From Acidilobaceae archaeon (GTDB taxonomy: Archaea > Thermoproteota > Thermoprotei_A > Sulfolobales > Acidilobaceae), in the NCBI GenBank assembly GCA_028276165.1, contig JAPYWV010000005.1, positions 1 through 38,624 of the forward strand: a stretch of 38,624 nt of DNA, given 5' to 3'. The number at the start of each line of letters is the position of its first letter. Within the stretch, counting starts at the first letter, position 1. The notes below the pieces were generated by a model, which worked only from the letters and a program-made list of their open reading frames with translations, did no database searches and was not told the DNA's origin. The translations under genes and the position numbers were made by a program. Positions 31,733 to 38,624 of the stretch are shown one piece after another.

Positions 31733-32776
31733 TTGAGGGTTGCTAGGTTCTGGGAGAAGTCTGGGGATACAGTTACATGCCTTGTGTGTGAGAGGAGGTG
31801 TAGGATCCCAGAAGGTGGCCGGGGGGTTTGTGGTAACTATGTCAACATTGGTGGAACCCTATACCACTACGGCTATGGGAGGCTTAGTGCTGTTGAGAGT
31901 AGACCTATCGAGATTAAACCCCTCTTCCACTACTGGCCTAATAGTACTGCTTTAACGTTCTCGAACTGGGGTTGTAACTTCTACTGCCCTTGGTGCCAGA
32001 ACCACCATATTAGTTTTAGGAGGCCGCGCGACGACGATATCGTATACGAGCCGTTGGAGCTCCTAAAGCTGGCCTCAACTCTCGGGGATGAGGGTTTCTC
32101 GACTAGCTTCAACGAGCCCACTGTTAACCTAGACTTCATACTGGATCTCGCTCCTGAAGCTGTTAGGAGGGGGTTCTACTTCATGATGGTGACCAACGGC
32201 TACCTTACGGAGGGAGCTCTAAAAGCGCTACTAGAGGTTGGTGTTGACGGCTGGAGTATCGATATTAAAGGATGCCCTGGGATGAGGAGGGCTCTAGCGA
32301 GCGTGAACCACGAGGTTGTGTATAGGAACGCTAGGATTGTATTGGATAGCGGTGGCCACGTTGAGATGGTGTACCTAGTGGTAACGAACACGAACGACTT
32401 CGAGGAGTGCGTGGACTGGATAATCAGAATGCACCTAGACAAGCTAGGACCAGAAGTCCCCCTACACGTAAACAGGTACTACCCGGCAAACTACTGGAGG
32501 GAACCACCAACAGATGTGGGGAAACTCCTAGAAATATACGAGAAGGCTAGAAGGGAGGGCATAGAGTACGTCTACGTAGGCAACATAAACAGGTGGGAGT
32601 ACGAGTCAACAAGATGCCCCAAATGCGGTAAGACCCTAATAGCCAGGAGACACTATAGGGTCGAAGAGTTCCTCCTGGAGAGAGCGAACTCGAAATGGAG
32701 ATGCCCTAGGTGCGGCCACGAGATACCAGTAAAGGGCATGTACATACCGGGAAAGAGGTGGAAAATCACCTTCTAG
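31733..32776 (+). CDS. AmrS-like radical SAM enzyme with C-terminal zinc ribbon
   Basis: A 347-aa radical SAM protein close to the AmmeMemoRadiSam enzyme AmrS. The N-terminal module is CLVCERRCRIPEGGRGVCGNYVNIGG. The SAM cluster is SNWGCNFYCPWCQNHHIS, then STSFNEPTVNLDF, MMVTNGYLTEGAL and WSIDIKGC. Near the C-terminus it adds a zinc ribbon (CPKCGKTLIARR ... CPRCGHEIPVKG). The AmmeMemoRadiSam family couples this enzyme to MEMO and AMMECR1 proteins; neither is in the window. Only the TTG at 31733 fits as start; the upstream frame is closed at 31715. Paralogue of the 27.5-kb gene, sharing the C-x-IPEGG-x-G-x-CG module. Confidence 0.85.
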   Translation: MRVARFWEKSGDTVTCLVCERRCRIPEGGRGVCGNYVNIGGTLYHYGYGRLSAVESRPIEIKPLFHYWPNSTALTFSNWGCNFYCPWCQNHHISFRRPRDDDIVYEPLELLKLASTLGDEGFSTSFNEPTVNLDFILDLAPEAVRRGFYFMMVTNGYLTEGALKALLEVGVDGWSIDIKGCPGMRRALASVNHEVVYRNARIVLDSGGHVEMVYLVVTNTNDFEECVDWIIRMHLDKLGPEVPLHVNRYYPANYWREPPTDVGKLLEIYEKARREGIEYVYVGNINRWEYESTRCPKCGKTLIARRHYRVEEFLLERANSKWRCPRCGHEIPVKGMYIPGKRWKITF

Positions 32777-33052
32777 GTAACCCAGGTAACCAAGAACTTA
32801 ACCACAAAGATACCCAGTGACAACCTTCTCGCAATTAGAGAAGCGAGCTTTGACCCCCACCTCAACACACATCTCGACCAGAAATTATGACGGCCTTCTA
32901 CAGCCACCTAGCCCGTGGATAGCTACAGTTACACCATAGGGGCCCCAACATGTTATTCTAGGCAACCCTCCACCATGAGCGAGATTGCTTGGATAAGCTA
33001 AAACATAGCACAGCAACGGGGTTAACGCTAAGTGGGAGAACTTCACTAGCTT
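32777..33052. other. Gene-poor stretch before the TnpB element
   Basis: I see no convincing gene here; the 68-aa minus-strand ORF lacks protein-like composition. It contains a small hairpin CTTCTC-GCAATTA-GAGAAG near 32825 and, at its right end, TTCACT...AGTGAA next to the element's left hairpin. It may be older element debris. Confidence 0.35.
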
Positions 33053-33063
33053 ACAAGTGAAAG

Positions 33064-33083
33064 CCTCGCCTTTCAAGGCGGGG
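33064..33083 (+). repeat. Left-end hairpin of the TnpB element
   Basis: CCTCGCC/GGCGGGG (one G-T pair) with loop TTTCAA. The same sequence with one change occurs at 30035-30055. A TATA-like CTTTTAAAC (33111-33119) follows, serving tnpB. Confidence 0.6.
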
Positions 33084-33151
33084 TAGGACACACAACTTTG
33101 GAGTGTTAGGCTTTTAAACTTCTTGCTACTGTACTACATGCCAGGAGGGGG

Positions 33152-34651
33152 TTGGGGTTGTCTCCGCCTGTGGGTGAAGTGCTTGGAAGGATGACCCAAG
33201 GGGGGACGATTCCCCGAATTGTACCCATGGGTGGAGGCCCCGACCCCCTCCGGGCTCTCAGAGAGGAGATTGAAAGAAGGCTGAGCAGCAACTGGAGGAT
33301 TGTTAGGCTAAGACTGCTACCCACAGGGGTTGAGCACGGGAGCCTTATGGGTATAGGCTTGACGTGCGTTAAGCTCTACAACGAGCTTAACTACGAGAAG
33401 AGGCAGGCATTCTTCAAGGGAGAGCTCACCAGGGATAAGATGCGTGAGATTGACAGGAAGTACTACTACAAGTACAAGGATGTCCTAGGTGTTAATGCTC
33501 AAGCTGTTATACAGAAGAATGATGAGGCTTGGAGCTCTTTCTTCGAACTGTTAAAGCTTAAGAATCAAGGCAAACTACCACCACACATCAAGAAGGTTTC
33601 ACCACCAGGATACTGGAAGGATAGGCTTACCGGTAAGAAGGAGGCACGCATACTAGTTAGAAGTGATAGGTACCACTTGGAGCCCATAGATGAGAATGGA
33701 GGTTATCTTGTACTAGAAGACTTCGGATTGAGGATAAGGTTTGCTGGTAGGATTAGGTGGGAGGGTAAGCAGGGAAGACTTGAAATAGTATACACTAATG
33801 GTAGGTGGTTTGCCTACCTACCAATAGAGGTTGGAAGAGAACCACCAAAATCAAACAGGAAAGGCTACGTAAAACCTAACTACAAGGATAGAAAGGGTAG
33901 AATCGTAAACCCTAAGAGTATCAAGCAGAGGGATCCTATTGGTGATGAGAAAGCATTCATGGACATGGGGTTGAACAACCTATTCGCTGTAGTCACGACA
34001 AACGGCTACGTACTACTAGTCAAAGGTGGTACCATCAAGTCTGAGTATTATTGGTGGAAGAGGGAGATAGCAACATACCAGGCTGTAAGAGATCTACTTA
34101 GAAACGCTGGGTTCCCAACGTGGATCTTATACCATGAGAGGTACCTTGAGGCAATGCATACCAGGGATGAGAGGCTTAGACACCTGTACAAGACATCAAT
34201 TAGATTCCTAGCAGAAGCACTGTGGAATAGGGGTGTCCGCAAGCTGTACATAGGATACCCGATAATGCTATCACAGGACAATGGGAACGAGTATAATACA
34301 AACATATGGTGGTACAGGAAGATAGTGTTATGGATTGTGGATGTGTTTAGAGAGTATGGTATGGAGGTTGAGCTTGTACCAGAGTACTATACAAGCAGGG
34401 AATGCTCTGTATGCGGTGAAATACACGAGAACGGCAGGATTTACAGAGGCTTGTATGTCTGCAGGAGGACCGGGAGGAAGATAAACGCAGATGTAAACGC
34501 AGCACTAAACATAGCAAGAAGACAGGGGTACAAGGTAAAGATAACAAGAAAGATTGAAAGCTACATTGTAACACATAACGGTGTAAAACCATTAAACCCC
34601 GCTCGGAGGGCTAACACCCAAGACCCAGAGATTCGAAACCCCGCCCTCTAA
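33152..34651 (+). CDS. tnpB: TnpB RNA-guided nuclease homologue
   Basis: Transposon-encoded, ancestor-of-Cas12-type protein, 499 aa from TTG 33152. The family N-terminus is WRIVRLRLLPTG (about residue 48 on); the 45 residues before it are probably an annotation extension, and ATG 33227 (MGGGPDPL) is a likely start. RuvC-I Asp is D271 in FMDMGLNNL. RuvC-III is NADVNAALNIA. The zinc finger reads CSVCG ... YVCRRTGRKIN, the fourth Cys being Thr. The canonical RuvC-II Glu (EDL type) is not seen: that strand reads KLYIGYPIML. A Glu in VELVPEYYTSRECSVCG may be a rearranged substitute. The stop codon lies in the loop of the right-end hairpin, where a guide (omega) RNA would normally start. Confidence 0.9.
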   Translation: MGLSPPVGEVLGRMTQGGTIPRIVPMGGGPDPLRALREEIERRLSSNWRIVRLRLLPTGVEHGSLMGIGLTCVKLYNELNYEKRQAFFKGELTRDKMREIDRKYYYKYKDVLGVNAQAVIQKNDEAWSSFFELLKLKNQGKLPPHIKKVSPPGYWKDRLTGKKEARILVRSDRYHLEPIDENGGYLVLEDFGLRIRFAGRIRWEGKQGRLEIVYTNGRWFAYLPIEVGREPPKSNRKGYVKPNYKDRKGRIVNPKSIKQRDPIGDEKAFMDMGLNNLFAVVTTNGYVLLVKGGTIKSEYYWWKREIATYQAVRDLLRNAGFPTWILYHERYLEAMHTRDERLRHLYKTSIRFLAEALWNRGVRKLYIGYPIMLSQDNGNEYNTNIWWYRKIVLWIVDVFREYGMEVELVPEYYTSRECSVCGEIHENGRIYRGLYVCRRTGRKINADVNAALNIARRQGYKVKITRKIESYIVTHNGVKPLNPARRANTQDPEIRNPAL

Positions 34652-34660
34652 AGGGCGGGG
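34639..34660 (+). repeat. Right-end hairpin of the TnpB element / candidate omega-RNA scaffold 3' end
   Basis: Perfect 9-bp stem CCCCGCCCT / AGGGCGGGG with loop CTAA (containing the tnpB stop), then AGGGGTCA. In TnpB systems the guide RNA scaffold ends at the right end and flanking DNA supplies the guide. By that rule, sequence from about 34669 would be the guide (inference). Confidence 0.5.
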
Positions 34661-34737
34661 AGGGGTCATTGTATGCGGGATCCACGGGTGGGCTTCATGA
34701 TGGCTTTAAAAACCCCCGTATGTGGTTTCCTTTTTAG

Positions 34738-35418
34738 GTGTTTGTGTTGTCTAGCTATAGGGTGGTTGTTCTCCTAACGTTGGCTATTACGCCTAGTGGT
34801 GCTCTTAGCCCTGGGCCTCTTTCTGCTTCAGCTGTGGCTCTTGGGGCTTTGATGGGGCCTCTTGGTGGTTTTCTCGCAGCTCTAGGTCATATGGTTGTCG
34901 AGCTTCCATATGTGCTCCTCCTCTACAGGTTTACGTCTACGCTTAGGGGCTTCATTGGTAGGTTTAAGTATGCTCTCAACACCGTCGTAGTCCTATTCCT
35001 ACTCTACTTCTCCTACATGCTTTTAAGGGATGCAATTAGCATTGCCATGGGCCTTGGGGGCTCCCAGGGTTCAGCTTCAATAGCTGGAGGTGGCCTCCTC
35101 GGGGCTTTTGTTACAGGAGCTCTCCTAACGGGTTTCAATGCGTACTTCCTCCTATGGTGGCTTACTGTAGGCTACCCTTTGATAGAGGAGTCCTCCAAGC
35201 TAGGGCTGAAGGGCTTCACCGTCATGTATGTAAGCCATGTCTGGATGGACTTCGCCTGGCTCACGCTGCTAGCCGGGGGTGGGGATGCAGTGAGACTCCT
35301 AGGCTCAACACCATACGCCATACTACTAGGGGTCCTAGCAGCAATCCTAGTAGTGTTCTCCCTGAGAATTGCCGTGACCACATTCAAAGACGTGACAGCC
35401 GTGCCCAGAGCAGGTTGA
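34738..35418 (+). CDS. LysE/RhtB-family amino acid exporter-like protein
   Basis: A 226-aa membrane protein with six hydrophobic segments. The family start is recognisable: VVVLLTLAITPSGALSPGPLSASAVALGALMGPLGGFLAALGHMVVELPYVLLL, corresponding to the LysE PGP and GHxxxE region. TGFNAYFLLWWLTVGYPLI and FTVMYVSHVWMDFAWLTLLAGGG complete the second half. Known members export amino acids or cations; the substrate here is unknown. GTG start 34738, with an AT-rich TATA-like GGCTTTAAAA about 30 nt upstream. It lies next to the TnpB element's right end, which may place its promoter within reach of the insertion. Convergent with the next gene. Confidence 0.78.
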   Translation: MFVLSSYRVVVLLTLAITPSGALSPGPLSASAVALGALMGPLGGFLAALGHMVVELPYVLLLYRFTSTLRGFIGRFKYALNTVVVLFLLYFSYMLLRDAISIAMGLGGSQGSASIAGGGLLGAFVTGALLTGFNAYFLLWWLTVGYPLIEESSKLGLKGFTVMYVSHVWMDFAWLTLLAGGGDAVRLLGSTPYAILLGVLAAILVVFSLRIAVTTFKDVTAVPRAG

Positions 35419-35442
35419 AAGCTGGGAGCGGGGAGAGGGGCC

Positions 35443-36006
35443 TTAGACCCTCTGGGATCCAGTGTATACGGCTATGGATATATGTAGGAGGGCTACAAGC
35501 TTAACGGTATTCCCAAGGAGGCTTACGAGGATCAACAGCTCATCAATGTTAACGAGGAGTAATCCTAAGGTGAACAATGTAACCCCAGCGAGGAAAACAT
35601 CTGCTGACAACCGGGAGTAAGCCCTGAAGTCAAGCCTCAACCTGTAAGCCACTATGGTCTCGATAACATATGCTACGAACAAAACCCTTAGGGGAGTAAG
35701 AGGGCACGAGTACCCCAACACTACCATCAGGAGAGCTATAAAACCCGCTAGTATACCCAAGGGGGCTATGAAGCTCACACTCCACCTAGCATGAGAAGAC
35801 CCCCTTGAGTACGAGTAGAAGGCAGCAAAAGCTAAGAGCAACAACACAAAACCCCCTAGGACTCCTAGAGGAGAGCATATAACAACCAGGCCTTGAAAGA
35901 GAGCAGCGAAAACAAACAACTCTATAACAACAGCCGCCACAACACTAACAAGAGTGCCAACGAAGAATAACGAGCTCAAAGCAAACACCTGAAAGGGGGT
36001 GTACAC
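35443..36006 (-). CDS. Multi-pass membrane protein (unknown)
   Basis: A 187-aa hydrophobic protein with about six membrane helices (FALSSLFFVGTLVSVVAAVVIELFVFAALF, LGVLGGFVLLLLAFAAFY, APLGILAGFIALLMVVLGY, VLFVAYVIETIVAY, DVFLAGVTLFTLGLLLV, LILVSLLGNTVKLVALL). I do not recognise a family motif. Start GTG 36006. It ends 24 bp from the convergent LysE-like gene and is divergent from hutU, with no obvious operon partner. Confidence 0.6.
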   Translation of the reverse strand: MYTPFQVFALSSLFFVGTLVSVVAAVVIELFVFAALFQGLVVICSPLGVLGGFVLLLLAFAAFYSYSRGSSHARWSVSFIAPLGILAGFIALLMVVLGYSCPLTPLRVLFVAYVIETIVAYRLRLDFRAYSRLSADVFLAGVTLFTLGLLLVNIDELLILVSLLGNTVKLVALLHISIAVYTGSQRV

Positions 36007-36179
36007 GGAAAGAAACCCTAAATCAATCCATATAGATGTTGAGATCTGTTAAACACCTTTAAAAGCCACTCAGAAGCCTTCAGCTCTCAGGGAAAGCGAC
36101 GTTCCAATTAGCTACAAGAATTTAGCATGGTAAGGGGAGGTTAATTAATAGGTGTTCGGTTTGAAATTGAAGCTTGGTG

Positions 36180-37922
36180 ATGGGTGTGAGTGCTAGGGAG
36201 GTTCTTGAGGCTTACAAGGGTAGGCCTATTTACAAGCTTATCGAGAAGGGCTACTATAGGCCTTGGGAGAGGTTTAGGGTTAGTCATATCACCGGTTGGG
36301 ATTTGAATGTGAAGAGTGGTAGTTGGCAGGTTGAGGGTATCCTAAGGATGCTCTTCCACGTTCTGGACCCTGAGGTTGCTAAGGATCCTGCTAACCTCAT
36401 TGTATACGGTGGTACTGGGAGGGCTGCTCGTAGTTGGGAGGCTTTCGAGGCTATAGTTAATGTTCTCCTTGAGATGGGCGATGACGAGACTCTCGTCATC
36501 CAGAGTGGTAAGCCTGTTGCTGTTTTCAAAACCCATAGGATGGCTCCTAGGGTTGTTATGAGTAATGCCATGCTTGTACCTAAATGGGCTGATTGGGAGG
36601 TCTTCTGGGAGCTTGAGCGTAGGGGTTTAACGATGTTCGGCCAGATGACTGCTGGTTGCTGGTCCTATATCGGGACCCAGGGTATACTACAGGGTACCTA
36701 TGAGACCTTCGCTTTCGCAGCTGAGAAGCACTTCCCAGATGGAACCCTTGAGGGTAGACTTGTTCTAACAGCTGGTCTCGGTGAGATGGGTGGAGCTCAA
36801 CCCCTAGCTGTTAAGATGAATGGTGGTGTAGCCTTGGTTGTTGAGGTTGATAGGAGGATGATCGAGAGGAGGATTAGACACGGCTACCTGGATACGTGGA
36901 CTGATAGCCTTGATAGAGCTCTCGACATGGCCCTAACGGCTAAGGAGAGGAGGGAGCCTCTAAGCATAGGCCTTCTCGGTAACGCAGCTGAGGTCTACAA
37001 CGAGATATTAAAGCTAGGCATCATACCAGATGTTGTAACAGATCAAACACCAGCACACGACCCCCTAAGCTACGTACCCCTGGGTTTGAGTGTTGAGGAG
37101 GCTGAAAGGCTTAGGGTCGAGAACCCTGAGGAGTATAAGAGGAGGGCTCTTGAGAGCATGAAGGTACACGTACAGGCTATGGTTGAGTTTAAGAGGAGGG
37201 GCTCTGTTGTATTCGAGTACGGTAACAACATTAGGAAGATGGCATACGAGGCGGGATACAAGGATGCATTCGAGTTCCCAGGCTTCGTACAAGCATACAT
37301 AAGGCCTATGTTCGAGGAGGGTAGGGGGCCCTTCAGGTACGCTAGCCTGACAGGCAACCCCAAGGACATATACAGGCTTGACGACGAGCTTATAGCAACA
37401 TTCAAAGATAACAGGAGGCTTGTAAGATGGGTTGAGAAGGCGAGACACTACGTTAAATTCCAAGGGCTACCAGCTCGCGTTGTATGGCTTGGTTACGGTG
37501 AGAGAGCTAGGTTTGGAAAGCTAATGAACAGCCTCATAAGGCTGGGGGAGATAGGGCCAATGTGGATTGGGAGAGATCACCTTGATAGCGGGAGCGTGGC
37601 AAGCCCCTATAGGGAGACTGAGGGTATGAAGGATGGAAGTGACGCCATAGGAGACTGGCCTGTGCTAAACGCTCTACTAAACACAGCTGCGGGAGCAACA
37701 TGGGTATGCTTCCACCACGGAGGAGGGGTTGGGATTGGATACTCTATACACGCTGGATTCGGCCTAGTACTGGACGGGTCCAAGGAGTCAGAGGAGAGAG
37801 CTGAGAGAGTGCTAACAGTAGACCCAGGGATAGGGGTTGTAAGACACGCAGATGCAGGCTACGAGAGGTCTAGGAAGATAGTGTGCGAGAAGGGTATCAA
37901 AGCCCCCATGATAGAATGCTAG
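36180..37922 (+). CDS. hutU: Urocanate hydratase
   Basis: Second enzyme of histidine degradation: urocanate to imidazolone propionate, NAD+-dependent, cytoplasmic. Close to the usual length (about 550-580 aa). Diagnostic stretches are [71 protein letters not shown] and [21 protein letters not shown] choose ATG 36180 ([14 protein letters not shown]) over the TTG 36174 of the track; a TATA-like TTAATTAATA lies about 35 nt upstream. No hutH, hutI or formiminoglutamate enzyme is in the window. Its stop abuts the corrected HEPN stop. Confidence 0.95.
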   Translation: MGVSAREVLEAYKGRPIYKLIEKGYYRPWERFRVSHITGWDLNVKSGSWQVEGILRMLFHVLDPEVAKDPANLIVYGGTGRAARSWEAFEAIVNVLLEMGDDETLVIQSGKPVAVFKTHRMAPRVVMSNAMLVPKWADWEVFWELERRGLTMFGQMTAGCWSYIGTQGILQGTYETFAFAAEKHFPDGTLEGRLVLTAGLGEMGGAQPLAVKMNGGVALVVEVDRRMIERRIRHGYLDTWTDSLDRALDMALTAKERREPLSIGLLGNAAEVYNEILKLGIIPDVVTDQTPAHDPLSYVPLGLSVEEAERLRVENPEEYKRRALESMKVHVQAMVEFKRRGSVVFEYGNNIRKMAYEAGYKDAFEFPGFVQAYIRPMFEEGRGPFRYASLTGNPKDIYRLDDELIATFKDNRRLVRWVEKARHYVKFQGLPARVVWLGYGERARFGKLMNSLIRLGEIGPMWIGRDHLDSGSVASPYRETEGMKDGSDAIGDWPVLNALLNTAAGATWVCFHHGGGVGIGYSIHAGFGLVLDGSKESEERAERVLTVDPGIGVVRHADAGYERSRKIVCEKGIKAPMIEC

Positions 37923-38362
37923 CTAAACCCTAACATCAAACCCCGTGAGCTCGACAAAAAGCCTACGCACGATACGTAACGTGAAACGAGCCCATCTAAG
38001 AGCTTCCAGAGCATCCTCCCTATCGTAGAGCTCGTCAGGCGGGATTCGGACTCTTCATCACCGTACATGGATGGCTCCCTCTCTCTCCTAAGCCTCCTAG
38101 AGATCCTCGCAAGCCTCGGGATCTCATCTCTAAACCACTCCGGGAACCTCTCAGCCTCCCTTCTAAGCACGGGCCCCACATCATGCCATCTAGGTGGCTC
38201 TACCCCCACCAGTCTAAGTGATGCTTTTAATGCTAGCTCCACCGCTTCCTGGGATTGCCTCACAACATAGGGATAGTTCCCCCTCCTAAGGGCCTCCCTA
38301 GCGTGCTTCAACCTCTCCATAGCCTGCCTTATGTAAGCCTCCGCCATCGCGGTATTCTTCAA
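37923..38362 (-). pseudogene. HEPN-domain protein of a MNT-HEPN pair, with a one-base frameshift
   Basis: The first 112 residues are a HEPN domain (AEAYIRQAMERLKHAREALRRGNYPYVVRQSQEAVELALKASLRLVGVEPPRWHDVGPVL ... RREREPSMYGDEES). In the raw frame the tail then turns into non-family sequence. Shifting frame at 38048-38053 gives RIPPDELYDREDALEALRWARFTLRIVRRLFVELTGFDVRV, the expected HEPN C-terminal helix. Its stop at 37923-37925 exactly abuts hutU. One missing base explains this (sequencing error, real mutation or programmed shift). The start is TTG 38362, overlapping the MNT stop, or ATG 38347. HEPN partners of MNT proteins are toxin RNases or targets of MNT AMP-ylation. Confidence 0.8.
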
Positions 38363-38624
38363 ATCTCTATGACCTCCCCCGGTTTATAATCCTTCTTTAA
38401 AACCCAGTACCATAGCTTGCCAACCCTCCTCCTCTCAGCACCTAGAGCCTTCAGCTTCTCGGCAATCTCATCTAACACACTCTTGAAGAAGTCATCTCTA
38501 TCGAATACTATTACCGCATCAACAACCATATCGAGGTACAAGGGCCTATGCCTTCTAGCCTCCACGACATCCAGGATGATAGGGGAGAAGTCTAGGTGGT
38601 AACCCTCAGACCACAACCTCTCCA
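38359..38624 (-). CDS. MNT-type nucleotidyltransferase (partial, C-terminal end)
   Basis: Partner of the HEPN gene. The frame (ERLWSEGYHLDFSPIILDVVEARRHRPLYLDMVVDAVIVFDRDDFFKSVLDEIAEKLKALGAERRRVGKLWYWVLKKDYKPGEVIEI) stays open to the window edge, so the N-terminal part, with the GSxxxG..D.D nucleotidyltransferase motif, lies outside. The track's TTG start at 38616 is therefore artificial. The stop overlaps the HEPN start by 4 nt, the usual arrangement of MNT-HEPN toxin-antitoxin pairs. Identification rests on the C-terminal pattern and the coupling. Confidence 0.75.
   Translation of the reverse strand, partial: ERLWSEGYHLDFSPIILDVVEARRHRPLYLDMVVDAVIVFDRDDFFKSVLDEIAEKLKALGAERRRVGKLWYWVLKKDYKPGEVIEI

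Larger units (their letters stand above)
33053..34668 (+). mobile_element. Solo-tnpB insertion element (IS200/IS605-IS1341 type)
   Basis: One gene (tnpB) between two subterminal hairpins. Left: CCTCGCC-TTTCAA-GGCGGGG (33064-33083). Right: CCCCGCCCT-CTAA-AGGGCGGGG (34639-34660) followed by AGGGGTCA. No tnpA transposase is present, so transposition would need one in trans. Exact boundaries are estimated from similarity to the relic at 30035-30273. Confidence 0.75.

Noticed and set aside
32885-33091. 68-aa minus-strand ORF beside the TnpB element
   Set aside because: Composition not protein-like, no start signals, and it runs into the element's left-end hairpin.
35154-35504. 116-aa plus-strand ORF inside the LysE-like gene
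   Set aside because: Out-of-frame overlap with a clear membrane-protein gene; no recognisable motif.
1-38624. CRISPR array, prophage or integrative plasmid
   Set aside because: No regularly spaced repeats, no phage structural genes and no integrase or tRNA-split attachment site were seen; the only mobile signals are the TnpB element and its relic.

Overview
The window looks like chromosomal DNA of a hyperthermophilic crenarchaeon (Thermoproteota). Supporting signs are archaeal-type PheS/PheT, PCNA, a probable tetraether-lipid synthase, a tRNA-Cys intron at 37/38, and heavy use of AGG/AGA, ATA and CTA codons. Many TATA-like boxes lie about 27 nt upstream of the start codon, which suggests mostly leaderless mRNAs. 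I cannot name the genus from sequence alone.

Layout. 1-5.9 kb: pheST; then a roughly 500-bp gene-poor stretch that folds into kink-turn RNA structures in front of an acylphosphatase gene; then a two-gene operon of an OLD/AAA-like ATPase and an unknown 134-aa partner. 5.9-11.2 kb: threonine dehydratase, tRNA-Glu and intron-containing tRNA-Cys, a zinc-ribbon protein with a VIT1/CCC1-like membrane protein, and aconitase. 11.2-17.4 kb: an aspartic-protease-like protein, then a complete branched-chain amino acid ABC operon (livK-G-F-H-M, minus strand). 17.6-25.4 kb: a small membrane protein, a geranylgeranyl-reductase-like flavoprotein divergent from etfBA, PCNA, an overlooked approximately 31-aa membrane peptide, a coiled-coil protein, a ZIP transporter, a fused CoA-transferase and a small orphan. 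25.6-32.8 kb: a radical-SAM-rich block (Tes-like enzyme, two AmrS/PflA-like enzymes), an MBL hydrolase, an M20 peptidase with altered metal ligands, a decayed VapBC locus and a TnpB-element relic. 33.0-34.7 kb: a solo-TnpB (IS605/IS1341-type) insertion with a hairpin at each end. 34.7-38.6 kb: a LysE-type exporter, an orphan membrane protein, urocanate hydratase, and a MNT-HEPN pair whose HEPN gene carries a one-base frameshift. The MNT gene runs off the right edge.

Metabolic theme: amino-acid import and use. The Liv importer, threonine dehydratase, urocanase, M20 peptidase, CoA-transferase, ETF and aconitase fit a peptide- or amino-acid-oxidising heterotroph. A membrane-lipid theme (GGR-like protein, Tes) runs through the middle.

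Most interesting items: the kink-turn/K-loop RNA before the acylphosphatase gene; promoters with a duplicated TATA-like element at exactly 20- or 30-bp spacing; the inverted repeat bracketing the CoA-transferase promoter; the overlooked mini membrane protein; the vapBC and TnpB relics; the HEPN frameshift; and genes lacking a usable start codon (VIT1-like, VapB-like). All folding and family calls were made by eye, without database searches.
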